DNA of 64,000 nt from Paracoccus sanguinis (GTDB taxonomy: Bacteria > Pseudomonadota > Alphaproteobacteria > Rhodobacterales > Rhodobacteraceae), in contig NZ_FNNA01000002.1 in the NCBI RefSeq assembly GCF_900106665.1, positions 372,001 to 436,000 of the forward strand, given 5' to 3'. Under the pieces are notes generated by a model, which saw nothing but the letters and a program-made list of their open reading frames with translations, was not told the origin of the DNA and ran no database searches. Position 1 is the stretch's first letter. Every line of letters starts with the position of its first letter. Below, one piece after another: positions 10,544-19,852 of the stretch. Made by a program: the position numbers and the translations under genes.

Positions 10544-10828
10544 ATGAGTGCAGTGATCGAGGGCGCCGTGAAGGCCCTGCAGGGCAAGATTTCCTCGTTC
10601 GACGGCTCGGCCAAGTTCGTGGTCGAGGGCGAGGGCGCGATCATGATCGACGAATCTGGCGTGCGCGCCGGGGACGAGGACGCCGACGTCACCCTGACCG
10701 CCAGCCGCGACACGTTCGAGGGCATCCTGAACGGCTCGACCAACCCGACGATGGCCTACATGAGCGGCAAGCTGAAGGTCGACGGCTCGCTGCCGACCGC
10801 GATGAAGCTGGGCGCCGCGCTCTCCTGA
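10544..10828 (+). CDS. SCP2 sterol-binding domain protein
   Basis: Protein of 94 residues made of a single SCP2-type lipid-binding fold: the segment KFVVEGEGAIMIDESGV, the conserved DVTLTASRDTFEGILNG, and MAYMSGKLKVDGSLPTAMKL near the C terminus. Such small cytoplasmic proteins are thought to bind or transfer acyl-CoAs or other lipids; the ligand here is unknown. It is divergent from the TPR gene and followed by a strong terminator at 10838-10870, so it is monocistronic. Confidence 0.9.
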   Translation: MSAVIEGAVKALQGKISSFDGSAKFVVEGEGAIMIDESGVRAGDEDADVTLTASRDTFEGILNGSTNPTMAYMSGKLKVDGSLPTAMKLGAALS

Positions 10829-10837
10829 CCCGCACCG

Positions 10838-10870
10838 GGCCGGGGCCCTCGCGCCCCGGCCTTTGGTTTT
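10838..10870 (+). terminator. Intrinsic terminator after the SCP2 gene
   Basis: GGCCGGGGC (10838-10846) pairs perfectly with GCCCCGGCC (10853-10861) around a 6-nt loop, followed by TTTGGTTTTT. Confidence 0.85.
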
Positions 10871-11377
10871 TGGGCGGCGTGTGGGTGCGGTTCCACTTGG
10901 GCGTCGCGGGCGACGGGCGCGTTGGGTCGTTGCGACGGTTCGGCCTTACGCTCGAGTTTGGTGAAACCGGCCGCTTGATGAATCTGCCCGCCGAGCAAGC
11001 TGTGGCTTCCGAACGCACAACAGCGCGGACCTGGTGAGTTGTCCTGAGCGCGACGGGCCGTCTGCCTGCATGTAACTTCCCGCTCTCAAGTTCTCTGCGT
11101 TGTCTTGCGGCGCCTCACCGCTCATTCCGGCTCCCGTCGTGGTCATCTCGAGCCGACCGCGTGATACGGTTTCCCAACCCGGCCCTCGTCCCGCACCCCA
11201 ATCGCAGGCTAAGCTTCGACCCACCGTAAGCCCGCTCGACTCGCTTGCTCAGCAGACGGCTACGTCCTTCCGATTTACCCGGTTCTGTCTCGCCCATCCC
11301 ACCTTCCGGCCAGCCCCCGGACCCACCTCTCCCCCTCTCGCCCACCTTCACACCCAACCCAACGCAGGGGACCCCGC
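10871..11377. other. Non-coding gap of about 500 bp
   Basis: No reading frame here has the composition or similarity of a gene. The segment looks lower in GC than its neighbours and pyrimidine-rich towards its right end. No tRNA, hairpin with T-run or repeat was recognised. The right end contains the AGGGG ribosome site of the downstream hydrolase. Confidence 0.5.
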
Positions 11378-12397
11378 GTGAGCCACCAGACCGACCCTCG
11401 CCCGACCTCCCCCGCCGCCCAAGCCAAGGTCGCCGCCGGCCACGACCTGCCCCCCGGCGCCAAACTCGCCCCCTTCCACCAGCACGCCCACGACCCCCTC
11501 GCCCCCGCCGAGGCCTTCTTCGTCACCGCCCGCGACGGCATCCGCCTGCGCCTCGGCGTCTGGCGCCCCGAGGGGACGCCGCGCGCCACCGTGCTGCTCT
11601 TTCAGGGCCGCACCGAGTATCTCGAGAAATACGCCCCCGCCGCCCGCCGCCTGACCGCCGCGGGGCTTGCGGTCCTCGGCATCGACTGGCGCGGGCAAGG
11701 CCTTTCGGACCGGCTCATCGCCGACCCGCGGCCGGGCCACATCGACCATTTCTCATCCTATCAGATCGACGTCGCGGCCCTCGTCGCCACCGCCGAGGCG
11801 CTGGCGCTACCGTGTCCCTGGCACCTGTTCGCCCACTCGATGGGCGGCGCCATCGGCCTCGCCGCGCTGGCCGAGGGGCTGCCGGTCGCCTCGGCCGCCT
11901 TTTCGTCGCCGATGTGGGGCATCCACCACGCGCCGCTGCCGGGGCCGGTGGTCATGGGCATCGCCGCGACCGCCCGGCGGCTCGGCCGCGGCCGCCGGGC
12001 TGCGGTCGGCACCGGGGGCGAGGGCACCTTCGTCCTCGACGCCCCCTTCCGCGGCAATGCGCTGACCGGCAATGCCGCCGAATGGGCGCGGCTGGTGTCC
12101 GAGGCGGGGGCGTGGCCCGAACTCACCCTCGGCGGCGCCACCTATGACTGGGTGCGCGCGGGCCTGGCCGAGTGCCGCCGGCTGGCCACCCTGCCCTCGC
12201 CCGCGATCCCCGCCGTGATCGGCCTCGGCGGGCGCGAAGAGGTCGTCTCGCCCCAGGCCATCCGCAACCGCGCCGCCCGCTGGCCCGCGGCGCGGCTGGC
12301 CGAATACCCCGACGGCCACCACGAGCTGCTGATGGAGACGCCCGCCATCGCCGACGCCTTCATGGCCGAGGTGCTGGCGCTCTTCGCCAAGGCCTGA
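11378..12397 (+). CDS. Alpha/beta hydrolase, lysophospholipase-like
   Basis: Cytoplasmic serine hydrolase of 339 residues in the PldB/monoacylglycerol-lipase group. The nucleophile elbow is HSMGG near residue 160, the oxyanion-region motif is FQGRTEYLEKY, and WRGQGLSDR lies between them. A late His in PDGHHELLME completes the expected triad. The start is a GTG at 11378 behind an AGGGG ribosome site; the first 40 residues are Pro/Ala-rich. The true substrate (lysophospholipid, monoacylglycerol or another ester) is not determined. It is convergent with pgi; the 147-bp spacer contains phased 11-bp repeats. Confidence 0.85.
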   Translation: MSHQTDPRPTSPAAQAKVAAGHDLPPGAKLAPFHQHAHDPLAPAEAFFVTARDGIRLRLGVWRPEGTPRATVLLFQGRTEYLEKYAPAARRLTAAGLAVLGIDWRGQGLSDRLIADPRPGHIDHFSSYQIDVAALVATAEALALPCPWHLFAHSMGGAIGLAALAEGLPVASAAFSSPMWGIHHAPLPGPVVMGIAATARRLGRGRRAAVGTGGEGTFVLDAPFRGNALTGNAAEWARLVSEAGAWPELTLGGATYDWVRAGLAECRRLATLPSPAIPAVIGLGGREEVVSPQAIRNRAARWPAARLAEYPDGHHELLMETPAIADAFMAEVLALFAKA

Positions 12398-12479
12398 CCG
12401 CTCCGCTCGCCGTTTCTGTCAGGCCCGAAGACCCATCCGGCCGCGCCGCCAGCCCAAGGACGGGTGTCGCGCGCGTTCG

Positions 12480-12534
12480 CATGAACCGTGCATGAACATC
12501 GCACGAACGATGCACGAACCCTGCATAAGGCGTG
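12480..12534. repeat. Five phased 11-bp direct repeats
   Basis: Consecutive units CATGAACCGTG, CATGAACATCG, CACGAACGATG, CACGAACCCTG and CATAAGGCGTG have an exact 11-bp period, with consensus CAYGAAC-N4. They lie between the convergent ends of the hydrolase and pgi genes. The period of one helical turn puts every unit on the same face of the DNA. Function is unknown. Confidence 0.75.
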
Positions 12535-12544
12535 CAGCCCCCGC

Positions 12545-14152
12545 TCAGCCCTCGCGCAGCGCCCTGAGCGCCGCGACCAGCGCCGCGGTCGAACCGTCCT
12601 GCCCCGCGACCTCGGCGCCCTCGAGCAGCGGCGCCAGCTCGAGCGCCAACTCCTTGCCCAGCTCCACCCCCCACTGGTCGAAGCTGTTGATCCCGAGGAT
12701 CACGCCCTCGACGAAGACCCGGTGCTCGTAAAGCGCCACGATCTGCCCGAGCGTGAAGGGCGTCAGCCGCGGGATCACCAGCGTGGTCGAGGGGCGGTTG
12801 CCCGGAAACACCCGGTGACGCGCCTGCCGTTCCAGCTCAGGCCCGGACAGCCCCTTGGCCGCCATCCGCGCGCGCGCCTCGGCCAGCGTCCGGCCGCGCA
12901 TCAGCGCCCGGCTCTGGGCGAGGCAGTTGGCGATCAGAAGCCGCTGGTGATGGTCGAGCGCCGGCTCCTCGCCGCGGGCCGCGACGATGAACTCGCAGGG
13001 CACGATCTGGGTGCCCTGATGGATGAGCTGGTAGAAGGCATGCTGGCCGTTCGTCCCCGGCTCGCCCCAGACCACCGGCCCTGAGGCGCGCGGCAGGTCG
13101 GCGCCGTCCATCGTCACCCGCTTGCCGTTCGATTCCATCTCGAGCTGCTGCAGATAGGCGGGCAGGCGCAGCAGCCGCTGGGCATAGGGCAGCACGGCGC
13201 GGGTCGGATAGCCGCAGACCTGATGGTGCCAGAGGCCGGTCAGCGCCAGCATCACCGGCAGGTTCCGCTCCAGCGGCACGGTGCGGAAATGGTCGTCCAT
13301 CGCCCGCCCGCCGGCGAGGAAATCATCGAACGCCGCCGGCCCGATCCCCAGCATCAACACCAGCCCGACCGGCCCCCAGACCGAATAGCGCCCGCCCACC
13401 CAGTCGGCGAAGCCGAACACCCGCTCGGCCGGGATGCCGAAGGCCGCGGTGCGGTCGGGCGCGGTCGAGACGGCCGCGAACTGCGCCGCCGGGTCGGCGA
13501 CCGCCCCCGCCATCCACGCCCGCACCGTCTCGGCGTTGGTCATCGTCTCGATGGTGGTGAAGGTCTTCGAGGCGACGATCACCAGCGTCCGGGCCGGGTC
13601 CAGCCCCTTGAGCGTGTCGGTCGCATCCGCCCCGTCCACGTTCGAGACGAAATGCAGCCGCGGCCCGTCCATCCACGGCGCGAGCGCATGGGCGGCCATC
13701 ACCGGGCCGAGGTCCGACCCGCCGATGCCGATGTTGACCACGTCGGTATAGGCCCCGCCCTGCCCCTTGAGCCGGCCGGTCCGCACGGCCTCGGCAAAGT
13801 CGCGCATCCGCGCCAGCGTCGCGCGGACCTCGGGCATCACGTCATGGCCGTCCACGCGGACCTCGCCCTCACCGGCGCGCAGGGCGGTGTGCAGGACCGC
13901 CCGGCCCTCGGTCTCGTTGATCGCTTCGCCCGCGAACATTGCCGCGCGCCGCGCCGCCACCGGCTCGGCCAGCGCGAGCAGCAGCCGCACCGCCTCGTCG
14001 TCCAGCGTCGTCTTGGACCAGTCGAAGAGCAGCCCGTCCGCCGCAGTCGAGAAGCGCGCCGCCCGATCGGGGTCGGCCTCGAACAGCGCCGCGATGGTGC
14101 GGTTCCCGGTTGCAGCGCGATGCGCGGCAAGCCGCGTCCAGAGGTCGGTCAT
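12545..14152 (-). CDS. pgi: Glucose-6-phosphate isomerase
   Basis: Interconverts glucose-6-phosphate and fructose-6-phosphate. The protein has 535 residues, near the usual length for the large bacterial form. The sugar-phosphate binding segments [20 protein letters not shown] and [16 protein letters not shown] are present, as is the C-terminal signature [20 protein letters not shown] with its catalytic residues. It is the last gene of a zwf-pgl-pgi operon, an arrangement that lets fructose-6-phosphate be recycled into the Entner-Doudoroff branch. edd and eda are not in the window. Spacing to pgl is 30 bp. Confidence 0.96.
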   Translation of the reverse strand: MTDLWTRLAAHRAATGNRTIAALFEADPDRAARFSTAADGLLFDWSKTTLDDEAVRLLLALAEPVAARRAAMFAGEAINETEGRAVLHTALRAGEGEVRVDGHDVMPEVRATLARMRDFAEAVRTGRLKGQGGAYTDVVNIGIGGSDLGPVMAAHALAPWMDGPRLHFVSNVDGADATDTLKGLDPARTLVIVASKTFTTIETMTNAETVRAWMAGAVADPAAQFAAVSTAPDRTAAFGIPAERVFGFADWVGGRYSVWGPVGLVLMLGIGPAAFDDFLAGGRAMDDHFRTVPLERNLPVMLALTGLWHHQVCGYPTRAVLPYAQRLLRLPAYLQQLEMESNGKRVTMDGADLPRASGPVVWGEPGTNGQHAFYQLIHQGTQIVPCEFIVAARGEEPALDHHQRLLIANCLAQSRALMRGRTLAEARARMAAKGLSGPELERQARHRVFPGNRPSTTLVIPRLTPFTLGQIVALYEHRVFVEGVILGINSFDQWGVELGKELALELAPLLEGAEVAGQDGSTAALVAALRALREG

Positions 14153-14182
14153 GGCAATTTCCCCGCGGGCGGATGGATGGGG

Positions 14183-14854
14183 CTACTCGGCCCAGTGGAC
14201 GACGAGATCCTTCCAGAAGGCGCGGATCGGCGCCTCTTCGGGGGTGAGGGTCGCCACCCGCTCGAGCGCGGCGCGCTTGTCCGGCCCGGTGATCATCAGG
14301 AACGCCTCGGGCGCCGAGGCGAGCGCCGGCAGCGTCAGCGTCACCCGCGGCTCGCCCGCCGCATCGGCGCGGACCGGCAGCACCGCCGGTGCCGCGGGGT
14401 CGAGCGCCGCGGCCAGCCCCTCGGCGCCGGGAAACAGGCTCGCCGTGTGCCCGTCCTCGCCCATCCCCAGAAGCAGCACCGACAGCGGCAGCAGCGGCGC
14501 GATCCGCTCGGCCGCCGCCGCGGCCCCCGCCTCGGGGTCGAGCGCCTCGTCGTAGAGATCGACCAGCCGGGCCGCCACGGCGCCCTCGTCGATCAGGTTG
14601 CGGCGGATCAGCCGCGCGTTCGAGCGCGGATGGTCGCCCGGCACCCAGCGCTCGTCGCCCGGCACCACCAGCACCCGGCCCCAGTCGAGCCGCGCCGCCG
14701 ACAGCGCCTTGAACACCGGCACCGGGGTCGAGCCGCCGGGCAGGCACAGCACCGCCTGCTCGCAGGTGTTCAGCGCCATGCCCAGCGCGTCGGTGATGTC
14801 CTGCGCCACGGCCAGCGTCAGCGCCTCGCGGTCGGGATGTTCGATCAGCTTCAT
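14183..14854 (-). CDS. pgl: 6-phosphogluconolactonase
   Basis: Hydrolyses 6-phosphogluconolactone to 6-phosphogluconate. The protein has 223 residues, the length of the DevB/SOL-type enzyme. Diagnostic segments are LCLPGGSTPVPVFKAL, LVVPGDERWVPGDHPRSN and LLGMGEDGHTASLFPG. It lies between zwf and pgi, 15 bp after zwf, so the three enzymes of glucose-6-phosphate oxidation are made together. The start at 14854 (MKLIEHPDRE) fits the family. Confidence 0.95.
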   Translation of the reverse strand: MKLIEHPDREALTLAVAQDITDALGMALNTCEQAVLCLPGGSTPVPVFKALSAARLDWGRVLVVPGDERWVPGDHPRSNARLIRRNLIDEGAVAARLVDLYDEALDPEAGAAAAAERIAPLLPLSVLLLGMGEDGHTASLFPGAEGLAAALDPAAPAVLPVRADAAGEPRVTLTLPALASAPEAFLMITGPDKRAALERVATLTPEEAPIRAFWKDLVVHWAE

Positions 14855-14869
14855 GGTCCGGTCTCGTCC

Positions 14870-16321
14870 TCAGGCCTTGATCTCGCGCCAGCGGCGCCCG
14901 TCGCGGTGCATCAGCCCCAACGCCTCGTCGGGGCCGCTGGTGCCGGGGTCGTAGGGTTCGGGACGCGCCGTCGCGTCCTCCCACGCGGCGATGACGGGGT
15001 CGGCCCAGGCCCAGGCCGCCTCGACCTCGTCGCCGCGCATGAACAGCGTCTGGTTGCCGCGGATCACGTCGGTGATCAGCCGCTCGTAGGCGTCGGGCAT
15101 GTCCTTGCCTTCGGCCCCCAGCGCCTCGGCGAAGCTCATGTCCAGCGGCACCTGCACGAGGCGCATCCCGCCCGGTCCCGGCTCCTTGATGTTGACCTTG
15201 AGGTTCATGCCCTCGTTCGGTTGCAGCCGGATGACGAGCTCGTTGGTGCGCGGATCGCCGGCCTCGTCGAAGATCGAGTGCGGGGGCTCGCGGAACACCA
15301 CCGAGATTTCCGAGGTGCGGGCCCGCAGCCGCTTGCCGGTGCGCAGGTAGAACGGCACCCCCTGCCAGCGCCAGTTGGCGATCCTGAGCTTGAGGGCGAC
15401 GAAGCTTTCGGTGCGGCTCGCCTCGTTCTCGGCGTCGGTCCGGTAGCCGGGCGTCTCGCCGCTTGCGGCATACTGGCCGCGCACGATGTCGGTGGGCGGG
15501 ACCGGCTCGAGCGCGCGAATGACCTTGAGCTTTTCGTCGCGCACCGCGTCGGGGTCGAAGTGGTAGGGCGGCTCCATCGCGATCAGGCAGACGAGCTGCA
15601 TGAGGTGGTTCTGGACCATGTCGCGCATGGCGCCGGACTGGTCGTAATAGGCGCCGCGGCCGGCCACGCCCACCGTCTCGGCCACGGTGATCTGGACGTG
15701 GTCGATGTAATGCGCGTTCCACAGCGGCTCGAACAGCATGTTGGCGAAGCGCACCGCCATCAGGTTCTGGACGGTTTCCTTGCCGAGATAATGGTCGATC
15801 CGGTAGATCTGCCGTTCGTCGAAATGCCGCGCCAGCGTGGCGTTGAGCGCGCGGGCCGAGGCGAGGTCGCGGCCGAAGGGCTTTTCCACCACGATCCGCG
15901 CATCCGGGCCGGCGATGCCGAAGCGGGCCAGCCGCTCGGCCAGCTCGCCGAAGAGCGACGGCGCGACCGAGAAATAGAAGGCCTGCACCACCCCCGGCCG
16001 CATCCGCGCGCCGAGCGCCTGCCACCCGGTGTCGCCCTTGGCGTCGATGGCGACGTAGGACAGCCGCTCGAGGAACGAGGGCAGTTCGGGCGCGTCGGCG
16101 CGGGTCGGGTCGAACTCGGCGATGGCGGCGCGGACTTCGGCGCGGAACCCCGCGTCGTCCATCTCGGACCGGGCCGCGCCGATGATGCGTGCGGCTTCGG
16201 GGAACTGGCCGGCGGCATGGCGGCGGAACAGCCCGGGCAGGATCTTGCGGCGCGCGAGGTCGCCGGTCGCCCCGAAGATGACGAGGTCGAAGTCGTCGAC
16301 CTGGATGAGCCGCGAGACCAT
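14870..16321 (-). CDS. zwf: Glucose-6-phosphate 1-dehydrogenase
   Basis: Oxidises glucose-6-phosphate to 6-phosphogluconolactone with NADP(+) or NAD(+). The protein has 483 residues. The N-terminal Rossmann motif is FGATGDLARRKILPGLF, and the substrate site IYRIDHYLGKETVQN near residue 180 holds the catalytic His/Lys pair. It is first in the zwf-pgl-pgi operon. The 118-bp upstream spacer contains no promoter I would defend. The 1227-residue plus-strand frame opposite is a composition artefact. Confidence 0.96.
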   Translation of the reverse strand: MVSRLIQVDDFDLVIFGATGDLARRKILPGLFRRHAAGQFPEAARIIGAARSEMDDAGFRAEVRAAIAEFDPTRADAPELPSFLERLSYVAIDAKGDTGWQALGARMRPGVVQAFYFSVAPSLFGELAERLARFGIAGPDARIVVEKPFGRDLASARALNATLARHFDERQIYRIDHYLGKETVQNLMAVRFANMLFEPLWNAHYIDHVQITVAETVGVAGRGAYYDQSGAMRDMVQNHLMQLVCLIAMEPPYHFDPDAVRDEKLKVIRALEPVPPTDIVRGQYAASGETPGYRTDAENEASRTESFVALKLRIANWRWQGVPFYLRTGKRLRARTSEISVVFREPPHSIFDEAGDPRTNELVIRLQPNEGMNLKVNIKEPGPGGMRLVQVPLDMSFAEALGAEGKDMPDAYERLITDVIRGNQTLFMRGDEVEAAWAWADPVIAAWEDATARPEPYDPGTSGPDEALGLMHRDGRRWREIKA

Positions 16322-16440
16322 GGGGTTCCTCTTGTCCTGCCCCCGTGGCTACGGGAGGGGCGGGCGCAGGGCAACCCCCGGGGGGCGGCGACGCATAGTC
16401 GGTTGGCGCGAGGGTTGCGGGTGTTTGCGGGCCCGCGTGC

Positions 16441-16986
16441 TCAGTCGGCGCGGGCGAGCGCCTTGGCGAGCCGCGGCAGCCGGGCCCGCGCCATCAGCTC
16501 GCGCAGCGGCATCGGCCCGCCGAGCGCCTGCGCCTTGGCGTGGGCCGCGTGGACGGCCGCCGCGACGGGGTCGGGGTCGCGGCGCCAGAGGGTAAGCAGG
16601 AAGGCGTCGGGATGCTCGGCCGCGAGCCCCAGCGGCGAAAGCGCGCGGCGCGGAAAGTCGCGCAGGTTGGCGGTGACGATCAGAGGCGCGTGGGCCGCCA
16701 GCGCCGCCTCGGCCACGTGGCGGTCGGCGGGGTCGGGCCAGTCGAACCCTTCCGCCGCCATTCCGTCATCTGGAACGCTCGCCTGCGCATGGGCGCGGGT
16801 GAGAAGCGCGATCTCGGCCCCGGCCACCGCCTCGGCGTCGGCCCCGAGGCGGGCGGCGGCGTGGCGCCACTCGGCGAGGATGCGGGGCGACCAGACCGGG
16901 GTGTAGAGGCCGGCGTCGGCCACGCCGATCAGGATCTCGCGCAGGACGGTCGGGTAGAGCACGCAGGCGTCGAGGACGGCCTTCAT
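16441..16986 (-). CDS. PIN-domain protein
   Basis: Putative Mg-dependent ribonuclease of 181 residues. The PIN acidic residues are in VLDACVLYP at the N terminus, SPRILAEWRHA (Glu) and WPDPADRHVAEAAL (Asp). Many PIN proteins are VapC-type toxins, but no small antitoxin gene adjoins it: the preceding gene, only 4 bp upstream, is an rRNA-methyltransferase homologue. It may therefore be a housekeeping PIN nuclease. The family is seen in other Rhodobacteraceae; its target is unknown. Confidence 0.8.
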   Translation of the reverse strand: MKAVLDACVLYPTVLREILIGVADAGLYTPVWSPRILAEWRHAAARLGADAEAVAGAEIALLTRAHAQASVPDDGMAAEGFDWPDPADRHVAEAALAAHAPLIVTANLRDFPRRALSPLGLAAEHPDAFLLTLWRRDPDPVAAAVHAAHAKAQALGGPMPLRELMARARLPRLAKALARAD

Positions 16987-16990
16987 CGGC

Positions 16991-18190
16991 TCAGCCGTCG
17001 AGCCGGAAGAACAGCGCCTTGAGATAGCCGCTTTCGGCGAGTTGCGGCAGCATCGGGTGGTCGGGGCCGGCGAAGCCCGTGTGGAGGAGCTGCATCCGCC
17101 GCCCGCCCCGCCCGATCCCGCGGGCCGAGGCGTTTCGGAACAGGTCGAGCGTCGCGGCATGGCTGCACGAGCAGAGGCCGAGAGTGCCCCCCGGCGCGAC
17201 CAGCGGCGCGGCGAGGCGCGCGGTGCGCTCATAGGCGCGCAAGCCCGCCTCGAGCGCCTGTTTCGAGGGCGCGAAGGCGGGGGGGTCGCAGATCACCACG
17301 TCGAAGCGGGCGCCCTCGGCGGCCAGCGCCTCCATCACCGCGAAGGCGTCGCCCTGCCGGGTGGTGAGCCGCCCCTCGGCCCCCATCGCGCGGGCGCCGC
17401 CCTGCGCGAGCGCCAGCGCCGCGGCCGAGCCGTCGACGCAGGTGGCGCTTTCCGCGCCGCCCGCGAGCGCGGCGAGGCCGAAGCCGCCGACGTGCGAGAA
17501 CACGTCGAGCACTCGCCCGCCGCGCGCGAGCCGCTGGGCGAAGGCGTGGTTGGGGCGCTGGTCGTAGAAGAGCCCGGTCTTCTGCCCGCCGGTCAGGTCG
17601 GCGAGGTAGATCGCGCCGTTCATCGGCACCTCGACGGGCGCGTCGATGGCGCCGGCGATGACCTCAGTCCGCTCGGCCAGCCCCTCGAGCCCGCGGGCGC
17701 GGCCCGAGCCGTTCATCACGATGCGGGTGACGCCGGTGACCTCGGCCAGCGCGGCGGCGAGGTCGGGCAAGAGCCGGTCGGCCCAGGCGGCGTTGGGCTG
17801 GATCACCGCAGCGTCGCCGAAGCGGTCGATGACCACGCCGGGCAGGCCGTCGGCCTCGGCATGAACGAGGCGGTAGAAGGGGGCGTCGAACAGCGTCTCG
17901 CGCAGTGCCAGCGCCCGGGCGAGCCGCGCGGCCAGCCAGCCGCGGTCGATCACCGCCCCAGGGTCAGCGTCGAGCATCCGGGCGATGATCTTCGAGTTCG
18001 GGTTGACGGTCGCCACCCCGAGCGGCGCCCGCTCGGCATCCTCGAGCCGGACGAGGCTGCCCGGCGCCAGCGCCTTGGTGCGGCGGTCGGTCACCAGCTC
18101 GTCGGCATAGACCCAGGGGAAGCCGTGGCGGATGGCCCGCGCGTTGGCCTTGGGCCGCAGCCGGACGGTGGGCAGGGTCTCGTCGGTCAT
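16991..18190 (-). CDS. RlmI-like class I SAM-dependent rRNA methyltransferase
   Basis: Protein of 399 residues built like RlmI, which makes m5C in 23S rRNA. An N-terminal PUA-like domain (RLRPKANARAIRHGFPWVYADEL) is followed by a short EEHEE-type segment, then a Rossmann methyltransferase domain from about residue 200: GQKTGLFYDQRPNH, the SAM loop VLDVFSHVGGFGLAALAGGA, and the catalytic DVVICDPPAFAPSK. Cys in LCSCSHA near residue 345 fits the family. The exact target base is not established for this clade. It is followed at 4 bp by the PIN gene. Confidence 0.88.
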   Translation of the reverse strand: MTDETLPTVRLRPKANARAIRHGFPWVYADELVTDRRTKALAPGSLVRLEDAERAPLGVATVNPNSKIIARMLDADPGAVIDRGWLAARLARALALRETLFDAPFYRLVHAEADGLPGVVIDRFGDAAVIQPNAAWADRLLPDLAAALAEVTGVTRIVMNGSGRARGLEGLAERTEVIAGAIDAPVEVPMNGAIYLADLTGGQKTGLFYDQRPNHAFAQRLARGGRVLDVFSHVGGFGLAALAGGAESATCVDGSAAALALAQGGARAMGAEGRLTTRQGDAFAVMEALAAEGARFDVVICDPPAFAPSKQALEAGLRAYERTARLAAPLVAPGGTLGLCSCSHAATLDLFRNASARGIGRGGRRMQLLHTGFAGPDHPMLPQLAESGYLKALFFRLDG

Positions 18191-18290
18191 GTCAGCCTCG
18201 TGTCGGGGTCAGGCTGCTCCTCGCATATCCTTGGCGCGGGTCGCAACCGGGACCGAGGCCGGCGCGCAGCGGACCGGCCTGCCGGCCGGT

Positions 18291-18312
18291 GCCTCCGGCG
18301 GGGATATTTGGG
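18291..18312 (+). repeat. Dispersed intergenic repeat, forward copy
   Basis: GCCTCCGGCGGGG followed by ATATTTGGG lies in the 246-bp spacer between two divergent genes. It shares its core with the copies at 43543 and 47319, and in reverse complement with 5654 and 43759. Confidence 0.7.
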
Positions 18313-18436
18313 TCCAGCCCGAGGTGGGGTGCGGTGCGGCTGTGGGCCGGCGACAGGTCGCAGACGCGTGAGGTCACGGCTTGACTATGGGCAGGCGGCA
18401 CGCCACCTCTCGCCGGCAACGAGTGCGAGGCCCCCG

Positions 18437-19804
18437 ATGTCCATTCCCCAGCAGGGCGGCGGCCCGATCGAGCGGCGCGACCAGCTTGCCGCCTATATCG
18501 CCTCGGGCGAGAAGCCGCGCGAGGCCTGGCGGATCGGCACCGAGCACGAGAAGTTCGGCTTCCTCTGGGATACGCTCGAGCCGCTGCCCTATGACGGCGA
18601 GCGCTCGATCCGCGCCATGCTCGAGGGGATGCGCGACCGCTTCGGCTGGGCTGAGGTGCGCGAGGGCGGCAAGCTGATCGGCCTGTCGCGCGAGGGCGCC
18701 AACGTGAGCCTTGAGCCGGGCGGGCAGTTCGAGCTGTCGGGCGCGCCGGTCGAGACGATCCACGAGACCTGCGCCGAGACCGTGCAGCATCTGGCCGAGG
18801 TGGCCGAGATCGCCGAGCCGATGAACGCGGGCTTCATGGGGATCGGCGCCGCGCCGATCTGGCGGCAGGACCAGATGCCGATGATGCCCAAGGGCCGCTA
18901 TGCGCTGATGACCCCCTACATGCAGAAGGTGGGGACGCTCGGCACGCAGATGATGTACCGGACCTCGACCGTGCAGGTGAACCTCGACTTCGCGTCCGAG
19001 GCCGACATGGTCCAGAAGCTGCGGGTGGCGCTGGCGCTGCAACCCTTCGCCACGGCGCTGTTTGCGAACTCGCCCTTCCTCGACGGGCGTCCGAACGGGA
19101 TGAAGTCCTGGCGCAGCCACATCTGGCAGAACCTGGACGCGGCGCGGACGGGGATGCTGCCCTTCGTCTTCGAGGACGGCTTCGGCTACGAGGCCTGGGT
19201 CGAGTATGTCCTTGATGTGCCGATGTATTTCGTCTACCGCGACGGGCGCTACATCGACGCGCTGGGGATGTCGTTCCGCGACTTCATGGAAGGCCGGCTG
19301 CCGGCGCTGCCGGGCGAGCTGCCGACGCTGTCGGACTGGGCGGATCACATGACCACCGTCTTCCCCGAGGCGCGGGTGAAGAAATACATCGAGATGCGGG
19401 GCGCCGATTGCGGGCCGCTGAGCCATCTCTGCGCGCTGCCGGCGCTGTGGGTGGGCCTGTGCTACGACCAGGCTGCGCTGGACGGGGCGACCGAGCTGAC
19501 CCGCGGCTGGACCCACGAGACGCGCGAGGGGCTGCGTCGCGCCGCCGCCCGCGACGGGCTGGCGGGTGAGCATGACGGGCTGCGGCTGAACGACCTCGCC
19601 CGCGAGGTGCTGGCGCTGGCCGAGGCGGGGCTCGCCGCGCGCGCCCGGCCCTCGGCGGAGGGCGCGCCGGACGAGGTCGCGCATCTCGCGGTGCTGCGCG
19701 ACCGGGTCGAGCGGGGGATAACGGGCGCCGACGATCTGCTGGCCGCCTATCACGGCGAGTGGCAGGGCGACCTGACCCGCATCTACGCCGCCACCGCCTA
19801 TTGA
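18437..19804 (+). CDS. Glutamate-cysteine ligase, plant type
   Basis: Makes gamma-glutamylcysteine, the first step of glutathione synthesis. The protein has 455 residues and is of the proteobacterial/plant (class 3) type rather than E. coli GshA. Typical segments are WRIGTEHEKFGF near residue 35, SLEPGGQFELSGAP near residue 95, and MMYRTSTVQVNLDF near residue 175. The open frame upstream is an unrelated shadow; the ATG at 18437 gives the family N terminus (MSIPQQGGGPIERRDQL). It is monocistronic, with a terminator at 19808-19828. Confidence 0.93.
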   Translation: MSIPQQGGGPIERRDQLAAYIASGEKPREAWRIGTEHEKFGFLWDTLEPLPYDGERSIRAMLEGMRDRFGWAEVREGGKLIGLSREGANVSLEPGGQFELSGAPVETIHETCAETVQHLAEVAEIAEPMNAGFMGIGAAPIWRQDQMPMMPKGRYALMTPYMQKVGTLGTQMMYRTSTVQVNLDFASEADMVQKLRVALALQPFATALFANSPFLDGRPNGMKSWRSHIWQNLDAARTGMLPFVFEDGFGYEAWVEYVLDVPMYFVYRDGRYIDALGMSFRDFMEGRLPALPGELPTLSDWADHMTTVFPEARVKKYIEMRGADCGPLSHLCALPALWVGLCYDQAALDGATELTRGWTHETREGLRRAAARDGLAGEHDGLRLNDLAREVLALAEAGLAARARPSAEGAPDEVAHLAVLRDRVERGITGADDLLAAYHGEWQGDLTRIYAATAY

Positions 19805-19805
19805 A

Positions 19806-19830
19806 AAGGGGGCGGTCGCCCGCCCCCCGT
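19806..19830. terminator. Terminator between the convergent ligase and DUF2852 genes
   Basis: AAGGGGGCGG and CCGCCCCCC pair around a very short loop (19806-19828), flanked by A and T residues on the two sides. It could serve both directions. Confidence 0.7.
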
Positions 19831-19852
19831 TTCCGCATCAGGCGCCGGCCCG

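Noticed and set aside
10871..11377. Possible hidden gene or RNA in the 500-bp gap
   Set aside because: Open frames are short and have poor codon pattern, and no cloverleaf or terminator-bounded RNA was found.
13223..16906. Plus-strand frame of 1227 residues across pgi, pgl and zwf
   Set aside because: It spans three well-recognised minus-strand genes and their spacers, has no similarity to a protein family and has shadow composition.
16441..16990. Toxin-antitoxin pair
   Set aside because: Only the PIN protein is present; the neighbour is a full-length methyltransferase, so a VapBC call is unsupported.
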